From CAZWLD01 sp964634685 (GTDB lineage Bacteria > Bacillota_I > Bacilli_A > Acholeplasmatales > JAEDCM01), in the NCBI GenBank assembly GCA_964634685.1, contig CAZWLD010000005.1, positions 5,172 through 69,171 on the forward strand: a stretch of 64,000 nucleotides of DNA, read 5' to 3'. The notes under the pieces were generated by a model, which did not search any database, was not told the DNA's origin, and saw only the letters and a list, made by a program, of their open reading frames with translations. This document shows positions 26,925 through 35,520 of the stretch, piece by piece (within the stretch, counting starts at the first letter, position 1; each line of letters begins with the position of its first letter). A program made the translations under genes and the position numbers.

Positions 26925-27519
26925 TAGGTACCTCCATTTTATGAATTATGATTGGATTATTATTTTTTAAAAGCAAAAGAGCCTTCATATTAAAAGGAAT
27001 ATCATTTTGAATCACAAAGCTGTAAAAGTCATTAGCGGATTGTTTTTTGATTCCCTCATCAAAGAAGACAATTGGGCAATCTAATCGAACACCTAAGGCT
27101 ACTGCCGATAGATCAGCTCCTTCCTCTCCAAGTAAAGTAAGCGAATTATGATAAAGGCCAATGCCTCCGCTAATTATTAGACAATCATAGGAATTTAGAT
27201 ATTTCAAAAAATAATAAGGATCAATGCTTTCGATAATAGCGTCTAAATAATTTTTATTAGTATTTATTCCACTTTCATAAATATCTAAATAACGAACGTT
27301 GATGCCAATTTGTCTTAAATAATCTGTCAAATCAAGGGCTTCAAGAAATCCCTTAAAGGCCAAATATGATGCATACTCATTCGACAACAAGAAATCTTTT
27401 TCAATATCAGTAGATAATGGCACAACAATAATGGTTTTTTTACCTCTAATTCTATTAGCTAATAATTCACGATAAAGAGAGCTATTTACTTCATTGTTTT
27501 TAATTCTGATTACTTCCAT
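26917..27519 (-). CDS. Truncated aspartokinase-like protein (amino-acid kinase fold)
   Basis: 200 residues. The order of motifs follows aspartokinase: EKDFLLSNEYASYLAFKGFLEAL (the sugar-like STGE region), LDIYESGINT, and the nucleotide loop LLGEEGADLSAVALGVRL. The N-terminal KFGGTS motif is replaced (VIRIKNNEVNSSLYREL), and the C-terminal ACT regulatory domains are missing, so the protein is about half the usual length. It may be a catalytically altered or repurposed kinase. It sits exactly where dpaB/spoVFB-asd-dapG occur in Bacillus. Overlaps both neighbours by 8-10 bases, so it is translationally coupled with dpaA and dapA. Confidence 0.65.
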   Translation of the reverse strand: MEVIRIKNNEVNSSLYRELLANRIRGKKTIIVVPLSTDIEKDFLLSNEYASYLAFKGFLEALDLTDYLRQIGINVRYLDIYESGINTNKNYLDAIIESIDPYYFLKYLNSYDCLIISGGIGLYHNSLTLLGEEGADLSAVALGVRLDCPIVFFDEGIKKQSANDFYSFVIQNDIPFNMKALLLLKNNNPIIIHKMEVPNV

Positions 27520-28229
27520 ATTATCTTCTCCAATGCTCTTTCTATAGCTTTTCCTAAAGAAATTCCCGCATCAATTGGCATCATATTAGGTATACCAAGA
27601 GAATGAATTACATCAATTTCCTCATCAAAGCCTTTTTTTGAGGCAATATCAAAAATCTTGCAGGTAGGAGCTCCTTGGATGATTTTTTTCGGAATTGTGT
27701 TGATTATTAAATCATAATCTAAACCATTTATTTGATTCAAATAATTTAAGTCCAAAGCTTCGATTTCAAGCCGATAATCAGTTCGATTATAGATATCGAT
27801 ATTTTTCGTGAAGGGTAAAAGAATTTTGGTAATTTCCTTTCCAGAATGACCAAAACCCAAGATCAATATTCTTTTATCCTTCAAAGAAAAATCAATATTA
27901 TTAATAATAATCCCTAATAATCCTAAGGCCGTGTAATAAGAATTCTCATTAAGTAAGGCCTCATCATAATAGCTAACCAAGATCCCCTTATCCTTCATAA
28001 AATTTTCTAAATAAGTATTTTTTTGACCCGTAATTAAAATATCAAAGGGCTTTTCTTTGTATAAATCATCAATTCTTATATTTGTATTTTTGATAAAGCC
28101 TAAATCATTAGTTCCATTTATTGGTAGAATTACTATGTTGTCAGATTCTAATCCCAGCTTGATATCGTATTTTTTTAAATAATCAATCGCATAAGGTAGT
28201 CTTTTATCCCCATTGTCAATTAAAACCAT
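27510..28229 (-). CDS. dpaA: Dipicolinate synthase subunit A
   Basis: NAD(P)-dependent enzyme of the dipicolinate pathway, which supplies the calcium chelator of the spore core. 239 residues, about 60 fewer than the Bacillus protein, with a shortened N-terminal domain. The Rossmann motif KRILILGFGHSGKEI, the LIINTIPKKII strand and the DIASKKGF segment are family features. ATG at 28229 follows GGAGATGATGAA. I do not find a dpaB (flavoprotein subunit) in the window; an aspartokinase-like gene takes its place. Confidence 0.8.
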   Translation of the reverse strand: MVLIDNGDKRLPYAIDYLKKYDIKLGLESDNIVILPINGTNDLGFIKNTNIRIDDLYKEKPFDILITGQKNTYLENFMKDKGILVSYYDEALLNENSYYTALGLLGIIINNIDFSLKDKRILILGFGHSGKEITKILLPFTKNIDIYNRTDYRLEIEALDLNYLNQINGLDYDLIINTIPKKIIQGAPTCKIFDIASKKGFDEEIDVIHSLGIPNMMPIDAGISLGKAIERALEKIIWK

Positions 28230-28371
28230 TTCATCATCTCCATTATGATATATTCACTAGGCTTATGATTTGTGAAAAAATTTCCTTTAAAGCTTTTCGA
28301 ATAATTGTTATTTTTTCGATAATAATATCAATGTAAGATTTTTTATGCTAAAATATCCTTAGGTGATTAGC

Positions 28372-28947
28372 ATGAAAATAAATTATCCAATCAATAAGCA
28401 AAAAATCAATACCTACAAAACGGCAGCTCACCGCGGAATGAATCTTGAGGAGGATATTAATTTATCGAACGAATACTATTTGAGTCATAATATTGCGGTT
28501 ATTCATAAAAAGCCAACCCCCATCCAGGTTGTTAAGGTTGATTATCCAATGCGCCAGATGGCTAAAATTACCGAGGCCTATTATAAAATTCCTTCCACAA
28601 CCGACTACAATGGCATCTATCTAGGCCGCTATATTGATTTTGAGGCTAAGGAATCAAATAGTACCACCTCTTTTCCTTTAAAAAACATTCATCCGCATCA
28701 GGTTTCCCATCTAAAGGCGATTAGCGAGCATGGCGGAATCGGCTTTTTAATTGTTTTATTTTCCAAGCTTGGTGAATATTACGTTGTCCCTTTAGATGTT
28801 TTGTTCAAATATTGGAATCATATGGATACCGATCGTAAGTCCATCCCTATTTCTGAATTTCGGGAAAATTGTTATTTAATTAAAGAATCGGCCTTTCCAC
28901 GATTGGATTATTTAAAAATTATAAAGGAGCATTTTATTGAAAAATAA
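28372..28947 (+). CDS. recU: Holliday-junction resolvase RecU
   Basis: 191 residues. The N-terminal AAHRGMNLEEDINLSNEYY segment and the PD-(D/E)XK-type core (DYNGIYLGRYIDFEAKES) match RecU, which cleaves recombination intermediates and helps chromosome segregation. AGGTGATTAGC places the start at ATG 28372; the GTG at 28363 lies within that ribosome site. It overlaps the next gene by 11 bases, the classical recU-ponA pairing of Bacillota. Confidence 0.93.
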   Translation: MKINYPINKQKINTYKTAAHRGMNLEEDINLSNEYYLSHNIAVIHKKPTPIQVVKVDYPMRQMAKITEAYYKIPSTTDYNGIYLGRYIDFEAKESNSTTSFPLKNIHPHQVSHLKAISEHGGIGFLIVLFSKLGEYYVVPLDVLFKYWNHMDTDRKSIPISEFRENCYLIKESAFPRLDYLKIIKEHFIEK

Positions 28948-30883
28948 AGCTTATCATCCCCTAAAAATATTTCTTTTAACAGTTTTAATTGGTAGTACAG
29001 TCTTTTTAGTCTTTACTACCTTTTTTATTCTCATTACCATTTCCCAGGTCAAGGAATTAGACACCAATCTTTTATACAAAAACGATACTATTCGCATCTA
29101 TGATAACCAAGATAATCTAATCACGACTCTTGGAAGCAAAAAAAGCGAATGGATATCCATCAATGAGATTTCGGAAAATATGAAAAATGCGATTGTATCC
29201 ATTGAAGATGAACGCTTTTTTTCCCATAAGGGAATTGATTATAAGAGAATTTTTTCCGCTGCCTTCCATAATGTGAAAAAAGGATCATTACAGGAAGGCG
29301 CTTCAACAATTAACCAACAGCTCATCAAAAATGTTTATTTATCTAATGAAAAAACCTTTACTAGAAAAATTAAGGAAATATATTTAGCTGTCCAATTAGA
29401 TAAAAAGCTGACCAAAAACCAAATCTTAGAATGCTATTTAAATAACATTTTATTTGGCAAGCAAATCATTGGGATCAAGGATGCATCTCTTTATTACTTC
29501 TATAAAGATCCTAGTGATTTAACGATTACTGAAGCCGCCTTCTTGGCCGGTATGATCCAGCTTCCAAACTATTATAATCCCGATACCAATTATGAAGCCT
29601 CTTTAAATAGACGAAATCTGGTTTTAAAAAAAATGCATAAGCTTGGATATATTAAGGATAACGAAATTGATTCCTATTTAAATCATCCCTTAAAGGATGA
29701 TATTAAGGAAAACCGAACAATGCTCAATTTTTCCCTGTATTCTTCTTACTTAGATTTAGTCATCAATGAATTAAGAAATGATTATGAATATGATGGAGAA
29801 ATCAAGATTTACACAAATTATGACTCGGAAATAAATTATTATATTCATCAAATCATGACAAGCAATGATCTTTTATGCCGCGAGGAAATCCAGGCCGGAA
29901 TCGTGGCAATGGACTGTAAAAGCGGAGCCATCGAAGGAATTGGCGGTTTAAGGAAGCCCGATGTATCCGGTATTAATTATGCCATCACCAAGCATCAGCC
30001 CGGTTCGACCATTAAGCCAATCTTAGATTTTGCGCCTGCCATTGAATATTTAAATTACGGGACTGGAACCTTAATTGATGATTCTAAAATCAATTATCAA
30101 AACGGTTCTTCCATCCATAATTGGGACTACAAATACAAAGGTCTCATCACAACTCGTCAAGCCTTAGTGGAATCAAGGAACATTCCAGCACTTAAGCTTT
30201 TTAAGGAGGTTGGACCCGAAAAATGCTTTAATCTTGCCCGTAAAGTTGGACTGAACCCCGAAGATGATATCTATGAAGCTAATAGTATCGGCGGCTTTAC
30301 CTATGGATATTCCGTTTTAGAGATGACGAATGCCTATCAAGCCCTAGCCAACAATGGAATCTATATTGAAGGCAAAACCATTCGTTATGTTGAGGGAGCC
30401 AAAAAGATTAAAGAGGCAACCCAAAGTGTGGCAATGAGCTACCAAACTGCCTATATGATAAATGATATGCTAATCGATATTGCCAATATAACAACCCCAA
30501 TTAAAGGCTTAAAGATTGCGGCCAAAACTGGCCAAACCAACTTTGATGCGAACACTCTAAAGAACTACAATATTCCCAAAGGAGCGGTTAAGGATTCTTG
30601 GTATATCGGCTATACTCCTGATAAGGTTTTAGGAGTCTGGACAGGATTTAGTAATGTTAGCTCGATTAATTATTTTGATCAAGGTGAAAAAAATATTTGC
30701 CGAAATATTTTTAAAGAATTAATATCTAAATACGCTCCATATAATCATAACTCCTTCTATAAGCCCGATAATATTGTTTATTCCACTATTGATAAAAAAA
30801 CCGGAAGGTTAGCTACAAACGAAACACCCTATTCGGATAAAAAAACAGAAATATTCCTTAGGGGAAGCGAACCAAAATCGTAA
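28937..30883 (+). CDS. ponA: Class A penicillin-binding protein (transglycosylase/transpeptidase)
   Basis: 648 residues, one N-terminal membrane anchor (about 10-33). The glycosyltransferase domain shows EDERFFSHKGIDYKRI, EGASTINQQLIKN and ARKIKE-type motifs. The transpeptidase domain has GSTIKPIL (the SxxK serine), SRNIPAL (SxN) and KTGQTN (KTG), so both activities look intact. TTG at 28937 follows AAAGGAGC. The C-terminal extension seen in some PBP1 proteins is very short. Builds peptidoglycan at the outer face of the membrane. Gene symbol assigned from recU linkage. Confidence 0.92.
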   Translation: MKNKAYHPLKIFLLTVLIGSTVFLVFTTFFILITISQVKELDTNLLYKNDTIRIYDNQDNLITTLGSKKSEWISINEISENMKNAIVSIEDERFFSHKGIDYKRIFSAAFHNVKKGSLQEGASTINQQLIKNVYLSNEKTFTRKIKEIYLAVQLDKKLTKNQILECYLNNILFGKQIIGIKDASLYYFYKDPSDLTITEAAFLAGMIQLPNYYNPDTNYEASLNRRNLVLKKMHKLGYIKDNEIDSYLNHPLKDDIKENRTMLNFSLYSSYLDLVINELRNDYEYDGEIKIYTNYDSEINYYIHQIMTSNDLLCREEIQAGIVAMDCKSGAIEGIGGLRKPDVSGINYAITKHQPGSTIKPILDFAPAIEYLNYGTGTLIDDSKINYQNGSSIHNWDYKYKGLITTRQALVESRNIPALKLFKEVGPEKCFNLARKVGLNPEDDIYEANSIGGFTYGYSVLEMTNAYQALANNGIYIEGKTIRYVEGAKKIKEATQSVAMSYQTAYMINDMLIDIANITTPIKGLKIAAKTGQTNFDANTLKNYNIPKGAVKDSWYIGYTPDKVLGVWTGFSNVSSINYFDQGEKNICRNIFKELISKYAPYNHNSFYKPDNIVYSTIDKKTGRLATNETPYSDKKTEIFLRGSEPKS

Positions 30884-30910
30884 AAAAAAGGTGTCAGCTC
30901 GACACCTTTT
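30884..30910. terminator. Bidirectional terminator between the PBP gene and the membrane gene
   Basis: GGTGTC and GACACC form the stem around AGCTC, with A- and T-runs on both sides, so it can stop transcription from either direction. Confidence 0.8.
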
Positions 30911-31308
30911 TATTGTTCTTTTTTCTTACTTTCAAGGTAGGAAATAACACCATAAGCTAAGATAAAGGCTCCAAAAATGGCCCAAACAAAATAATTTGCA
31001 CATGGTTTACTTTTCCAAATCATCTTAAAGCCAAGGCCTAATGGATAGAAGGTCATAAGGAAGCCTAAGATTTGGTATCCATATGGATATAATAAGCCTA
31101 ATTCTTGATTTTTCTTGGCGCGAACAAGATGCGTAATACCTGTAACTAAGACAATGATTCCCGCAACTAATAAGGTAATATAATCAGCATTAACAGATAC
31201 ATCTGTTCCATAGCCATCATCATAAACACTAAATGATTGAATGGCTAAAACTAAATAAAGAATTGTGAAGAACGCTCCAAAAAGCGTTGTTAATATCGCC
31301 TTTTTCAT
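30910..31308 (-). CDS. Uncharacterised four-helix membrane protein linked to thiT
   Basis: 132 residues with four hydrophobic segments, an extracytoplasmic loop with Asp and Tyr (VYDDGYGTDVS), and a basic C-terminus. The ATG at 31308 overlaps the thiT stop as TAATG, so it is translationally coupled to thiT and falls under the TPP riboswitch. A role in thiamine uptake or regulation follows from this linkage only. I do not recognise the family. Confidence 0.65.
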   Translation of the reverse strand: MKKAILTTLFGAFFTILYLVLAIQSFSVYDDGYGTDVSVNADYITLLVAGIIVLVTGITHLVRAKKNQELGLLYPYGYQILGFLMTFYPLGLGFKMIWKSKPCANYFVWAIFGAFILAYGVISYLESKKKEQ

Positions 31309-31928
31309 TATTCTTCCTCCTTTACATCAGGGCTTAGGAATTGTGGATAAAATTTGGCAAGTAAAACCATTAAGCCGGTACAAATAACAATATTTGGAAG
31401 ACAATATAAGCCGTTGTAGATTGCTGAATAACCCCATCCTGTAACTCCCCACATTTCTCCTGGCCAGAAAAAGCCTCCGGCTAAGAAATGACAAAGGAAT
31501 TTTAAAGCTCCTCCAATAATTGTTCCGATTAAAATAAAGGTTAGCTTTCCCTTAAATTCTGTGCTTTGTTGGTATTTCTTCGAGAATGCTCCCGCAAATC
31601 CAACAACTGTATATGCTAAGACATAGTCAAGCATAACTTGGATTAGTGGTCCACAAACACGTAAAAAATCGTTATCAAAGCTTGCACCATTGATTACATA
31701 AATACCCGAAAGCATTTGAATCAAGCTTAAAATTAATCCGCAAATCAAACCAGGAACTAATCCTCTTCGATATGCAATAATAAAGATTGGAATCATGGCA
31801 ACACCAATTGATCCTCCATTTGGAAATACTCCCTTAAAAATTCCACCCTGTAGGGCATCAAGAGCAAATCCCAAAGCCGCAAATATTCCTATTTCGGCCA
31901 TTACCTTAACGGTAAGTTTTTGTTTCAT
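31308..31928 (-). CDS. thiT: Thiamine-binding S component of an ECF transporter
   Basis: 206 residues, six hydrophobic segments. The N-terminal EIGIFAALGFALDALQGGIFKG and the conserved VCGPLIQVMLDYVLAYTVVGFAG and GEMWGVTGWGYSAIYNGLY segments are characteristic of ThiT. It captures thiamine and needs the shared ECF ATPase module encoded elsewhere. ATG at 31928 follows AAAGGAGAAGAG. Preceded by a TPP riboswitch with terminator. Confidence 0.93.
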   Translation of the reverse strand: MKQKLTVKVMAEIGIFAALGFALDALQGGIFKGVFPNGGSIGVAMIPIFIIAYRRGLVPGLICGLILSLIQMLSGIYVINGASFDNDFLRVCGPLIQVMLDYVLAYTVVGFAGAFSKKYQQSTEFKGKLTFILIGTIIGGALKFLCHFLAGGFFWPGEMWGVTGWGYSAIYNGLYCLPNIVICTGLMVLLAKFYPQFLSPDVKEEE

Positions 31929-31965
31929 TTTTCTCTTCTCCTTTTAAATTGAATTTGAGCCTTAA

Positions 31966-31992
31966 TAAAAAAAGCTCTTCTAAAAGAAGAAC
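31966..31992 (-). terminator. Riboswitch-controlled terminator before thiT
   Basis: GTTCTTC and GAAGAGC (one G-U pair) form a 7-bp stem, followed by seven or more T residues. It lies between the TPP aptamer and the thiT ribosome site, so ligand binding probably stops transcription here. Confidence 0.8.
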
Positions 31993-32004
31993 GACATAAA
32001 AAAA

Positions 32005-32087
32005 TATGTTGTCCCTCCGCTAGCATTACCTAGATCAGGTTTATGGGTCGTTAACTTAATAACCTCTCAGCCGAAGCTCCCCAGTAA
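32005..32087 (-). promoter_or_regulatory. TPP (THI-box) riboswitch
   Basis: On the minus strand the aptamer reads CTGGGGAGC, then GGCTGAGAGG, GACCC, ACCTGATCTAGGTAATGC, and finally AGCGGAGGGA. These are the conserved THI-box elements in order. A perfect -10 TATAAT lies about 12 bases upstream (32099-32104). It is followed by an intrinsic terminator and thiT. Confidence 0.95.
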
Positions 32088-32153
32088 TCTACAAATTAAT
32101 TATACATATTTTTTTAAATTATTTCTATAATATTTTAAAATGAAAGCATTTTC

Positions 32154-32504
32154 TTAGCCTTTAGGCTTAAAAATTATCCCCGCTAAAAAGGAAAATAAAA
32201 TCGCGGCTGTTATTCCAGAAGCTGTTAGGTCAAACATTCCCATTCCAATTCCTAAAAATCCGACCTCCTTGGTCTTCTCTAATGCCCCATGTAGTAAGGA
32301 ATGACCAAAGGACGTAATTGGCAATAAGGCTCCAGCTCCAGCAAACTCGATGAGCTTATCATAAATATTAAATCCATCGAGGACAGCCCCAATAACGACA
32401 AATAAAACGGTAATATGACCAGGCGTTAGCTTAAATTTATCCATGATTAATTGACCAATTGCACAAATTAATCCCCCAACTAAAAAAGCATATAGAAAAA
32501 TCAT
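32154..32504 (-). CDS. spoVAE: Stage V sporulation protein AE (SpoVAEb type)
   Basis: 116-residue membrane protein of the SpoVA channel that moves calcium dipicolinate into and out of the spore core. GPGHI-like LTPGHITVLFVVIGAVLDG and GHSLLHGALEKTKE match the family. ATG at 32504 overlaps the spoVAD stop and follows AAGGAGTGATATGTA. Confidence 0.92.
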   Translation of the reverse strand: MIFLYAFLVGGLICAIGQLIMDKFKLTPGHITVLFVVIGAVLDGFNIYDKLIEFAGAGALLPITSFGHSLLHGALEKTKEVGFLGIGMGMFDLTASGITAAILFSFLAGIIFKPKG

Positions 32505-33505
32505 TACATATCACTCCTTAAAACTATTGCATGGGCAATAGCGGGAATTGTTTCCTTTTGATTGATAATCAAAGGATTTAATAAGGCACCCGTCCCGCAC
32601 AATAATACCCTTTTATATTTACCTGTTTTAAGCATTTGATAAATATAGCCAAAGCTTACAATGCCAATACAAGCGCATCCGGAACCACCCGCAAAGACGG
32701 TTTCATCATCAGGATTATAAACCATTAATCCTGCATCCTCATGATTTTTATCGATGTTATAGCCATAATTATTGAGGATTTCTCTAACAATTGGTTTACC
32801 AACGCTTGATAAATCACCAGTTAAAATCAAATCATAGTCGATGGGCTTGGTTTTAAAATCCTCAAAATGGGCCTTCAAGGTCATGGCAGCGGCCGGGGCC
32901 ATCGCACTTCCCATATCAAACGGATTATTGGCTCCAACATCGATTACTCTTCCCATCGTACCACCTTCAAGCTTTATTTTTCCGTCCCTAGAGACTAATA
33001 TAGCCGAGGCTCCACTGACTGTTGAGGTACTCGTTTTTGGCTTTGGTCCCCCATATTCGGTGGGGTTTCGGTATTGTCTTTCGGAATCGGCATAATGACT
33101 CGAGGTTGAAGCTATCACTCTTTTCCCATTATGAGAATCAACGATAATACCACCAATTAAGGCTCCCAAAATTGCCGTTGAACACGCTCCATAAATTCCT
33201 AAAACGGGAATATTATAATCTCTTAAGCAATAATTTGTGATGACATTTTGATTAATCAAATCACCAGAAATGGCCATATCAATATCGGTATCCTGGTAGT
33301 GGGTCTTCTTTAATAAAATATCGATTGCTTCCTTTAGTAATGCTTGTTCGGCTTTTTCCCATGAATCTTCATTCATATGAAGATTAGAAAAGCTATAGTC
33401 ATAATAATATCCTAACGGCCCGAGTGCCTCCTTAGGACCGGTAACCGTTGATGTTTCTTCAATACTAACATTGTTAAATAAAAAGGATTGATTTCCAATT
33501 TTCAA
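32504..33505 (-). CDS. spoVAD: Stage V sporulation protein AD
   Basis: About 333 residues with a thiolase-like fold; in Bacillus the protein binds dipicolinate at the spore inner membrane. Motifs GPLGYYYDYSFSN, YGACSTAILGALIGG and NPFDMGSAMAPAAAMTLKAHF are conserved. TTG at 33505 is chosen because GGAGGTC lies six bases upstream and its TTGA overlaps the spoVAC stop; the frame opens at 33520 within the ribosome site. Middle gene of spoVAC-D-E. Confidence 0.93.
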   Translation of the reverse strand: MKIGNQSFLFNNVSIEETSTVTGPKEALGPLGYYYDYSFSNLHMNEDSWEKAEQALLKEAIDILLKKTHYQDTDIDMAISGDLINQNVITNYCLRDYNIPVLGIYGACSTAILGALIGGIIVDSHNGKRVIASTSSHYADSERQYRNPTEYGGPKPKTSTSTVSGASAILVSRDGKIKLEGGTMGRVIDVGANNPFDMGSAMAPAAAMTLKAHFEDFKTKPIDYDLILTGDLSSVGKPIVREILNNYGYNIDKNHEDAGLMVYNPDDETVFAGGSGCACIGIVSFGYIYQMLKTGKYKRVLLCGTGALLNPLIINQKETIPAIAHAIVLRSDM

Positions 33506-33951
33506 AATAAGACCTCCCACAAATATCTAATAATTCCAATTATATAGGCCGATACCACACCAAAGGTAATGACCGCACCGGCTATTTTGAAAATATTATT
33601 TGCAATACCCAAAACAATTCCTTCTGATTTATATTCAATAGCTGAGGATGCCATCGCATTCGCAAAGCCGGTTATTGGTACAAAGGCCCCAGCTTTAGCG
33701 ATTTGTCCAAATTTGTCATAGATTCCAAATCCTGTCAAAAGGATAGCTATAATAATCATTGAAACCGACATTAAGCTTTGACTGATTTTTTCATCAAAGC
33801 CAAAATTGGTGTATATTACAATTAGGATTTGACCAAATATCGAAATAAGTCCTCCGAATAAAAAGGCCATACTAGTGTTTTTTAAATAATTTGGCTTTTC
33901 TTCATGTTTTTTGATTACCTCAAGACAATATTCTTTTTCTTTTTCATTCAT
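33502..33951 (-). CDS. spoVAC: Stage V sporulation protein AC
   Basis: 149 residues with four membrane helices. YLKNTSMAFLFGGLISIFGQ, KAGAFVPITGFANAMASSA and GIANNIFKIAGAVITFG are typical. Acts as a mechanosensitive part of the SpoVA channel in Bacillus. ATG at 33951 follows GGAGGTTTTTTTG. The operon is expected to be forespore-specific (sigma-G), but no clear sigma-G promoter could be placed upstream. Confidence 0.92.
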   Translation of the reverse strand: MNEKEKEYCLEVIKKHEEKPNYLKNTSMAFLFGGLISIFGQILIVIYTNFGFDEKISQSLMSVSMIIIAILLTGFGIYDKFGQIAKAGAFVPITGFANAMASSAIEYKSEGIVLGIANNIFKIAGAVITFGVVSAYIIGIIRYLWEVLF

Positions 33952-34140
33952 CAAAAAAACCTCCATAATTATGATTTACATATTTTTAGAGGTTATACGA
34001 AAATAAATTGTTATACAACAATAAAAAAAACAGTCATTACAACTGCTTTATATGTAATTATTTTTATTTGTTTTAGTCAAAATATTTGATGAAACCAAAT
34101 AAAGTGAATAATCTTTCCTCAAATAATTTGACGTTCGACA

Positions 34141-35250
34141 CTATTTTTTTAAAATATCAACATATTCTTTATATACATATGTTCTTCTTTTTTTAGAATC
34201 ATTGGCCACTTGTAATATTCCTAATTCAACATATTTGTTTATTGTTCGATTGACCTTATAATAATCAATACCAGTCTTTTCACTAGTGTTTTTTGCGTCA
34301 ATTATGGGATTCTTTTCTAAAAATAATAATAGCCAATTATTTTTTTCATTAACCAATTTTAGATTTTTATTTCTTAATAATACTAATGAACTAATACATT
34401 CAATTGATTCTTTACAAATTTCAATAATTCCTTGTAAAAAGAAATCGATCCATCCAATATAATCATCTCTTAATCTAACATTAGACATTCTATCGTAATA
34501 TTCTAATTGATTTCTTTTTAGATAATATGATAGATATAAACATGGATAATCTAGCTTACCTTTACTCATTAAATACGATAATATTAACATTCTTCCCACT
34601 CTACCATTTCCATCTAAAAAGGGATGTATTGTTTCAAACTGATAATGTATTAATGCAGCTTTTATTAAATCGTCAATCCTCGAATCCTCATTAATATATT
34701 TTTCTAAATCAGAAATGCATTCTTCCATATCAATTACTGTAGGAGGAATATACTTAGCATTTTTTAAAGTTGAGCCAGCAGCTCCTATCCAATTTTGAGA
34801 ACGTCTGAATTCTCCAGGATTTTTTTCTTTTCCACGTACACCTTGCAATAATACTTCATGTATTTTTTTTATATATCTACCGCATATAGGAAGCTCTTTT
34901 GTTAATTCAATTGAATAATTCGTTGCCTTAACATAATTAATAACTTCTTCAATATCAACATTTGTACTATTATCATTACTTGTATCCAAAATATCTTCTA
35001 AAGTTGCTTGCGTCCCTTCTATTTGACTGCTATGTAAGGCTTCTTTTCTAACATATGCACCTAAAAACATATCAATATCGACTATATTAGATGCCAAACC
35101 ATTTAATTTGCCCAATTGAAAATTAGCTTCTGTCAATAATTCTAATGTTCTTCTATCAAAATCTAATTCTATATTTTGTAATGGTGTTGGATAAAATGAT
35201 TTATAACTCATATCACCACTTAAATTAATTTTATAAATTCCTGATTTCAC
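34141..35250 (-). CDS. Fic-family AMP transferase with N-terminal inhibitory helix and winged-helix tail
   Basis: 369 residues. The catalytic loop HPFLDGNGRVGR (209-220) is intact. The inhibitory motif SSQIEGT (74-80) lies N-terminal, the class that is auto-inhibited in cis. The C-terminal 70 residues (NPIIDAKNTSEKTGIDYYKVNRTINKY) look like a winged-helix DNA-binding domain, frequent in Fic proteins that act on their own promoter. GTG at 35250 follows AGGTGATGATAT. Target unknown. Two inverted-repeat elements lie in its leader. Confidence 0.88.
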   Translation of the reverse strand: MKSGIYKINLSGDMSYKSFYPTPLQNIELDFDRRTLELLTEANFQLGKLNGLASNIVDIDMFLGAYVRKEALHSSQIEGTQATLEDILDTSNDNSTNVDIEEVINYVKATNYSIELTKELPICGRYIKKIHEVLLQGVRGKEKNPGEFRRSQNWIGAAGSTLKNAKYIPPTVIDMEECISDLEKYINEDSRIDDLIKAALIHYQFETIHPFLDGNGRVGRMLILSYLMSKGKLDYPCLYLSYYLKRNQLEYYDRMSNVRLRDDYIGWIDFFLQGIIEICKESIECISSLVLLRNKNLKLVNEKNNWLLLFLEKNPIIDAKNTSEKTGIDYYKVNRTINKYVELGILQVANDSKKRRTYVYKEYVDILKK

Positions 35251-35278
35251 ATATCATCACCTATAATTATTATAAAAT

Positions 35279-35375
35279 AAAAATGCAAATTAATCAACAA
35301 CATCATTACTTTAATTTGCATTTTTTTATTGTTTTTGCAAATTAACGTTCAAAAGACACTTAATAATTTGCAAAA
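35279..35375. repeat. Two tandem dyad elements upstream of the fic gene
   Basis: First dyad: AAATGCAAATTAA (35281-35293) and TTAATTTGCATTT (35311-35323), perfect. Second dyad: TTTTGCAAATTAA (35333-35345) and TTAATaATTTGCAAAA (35360-35375), with one extra base. Both contain the same half-site TGCAAATTAA. They lie 30-125 bases before the fic start and suggest a regulator that binds both, or alternative leader hairpins. Confidence 0.6.
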
Positions 35376-35492
35376 TTTATTTTTTAAAAAAGAAAAGCCA
35401 TCGCAAAAGATCTGTTTTTCGCAGAAATTATTTTGGTAAAATAAATCATAAGTTAGCCAACTATTCAAAACTTATACTCCGATTATAATATT

Positions 35493-35519
35493 ATAAAAAA
35501 AGCAGTATAAGCTGCTTTT
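35493..35519 (-). terminator. Terminator of the ABC-F gene
   Basis: AAAAGCAG and CTGCTTTT form the stem on the minus strand, followed by T residues, directly after the stop codon. Confidence 0.75.
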
Positions 35520-35520
35520 C

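Noticed and set aside
33967..34140. Sigma-G promoter before spoVAC
   Set aside because: Candidate boxes are present, but the spacing is too short to claim.
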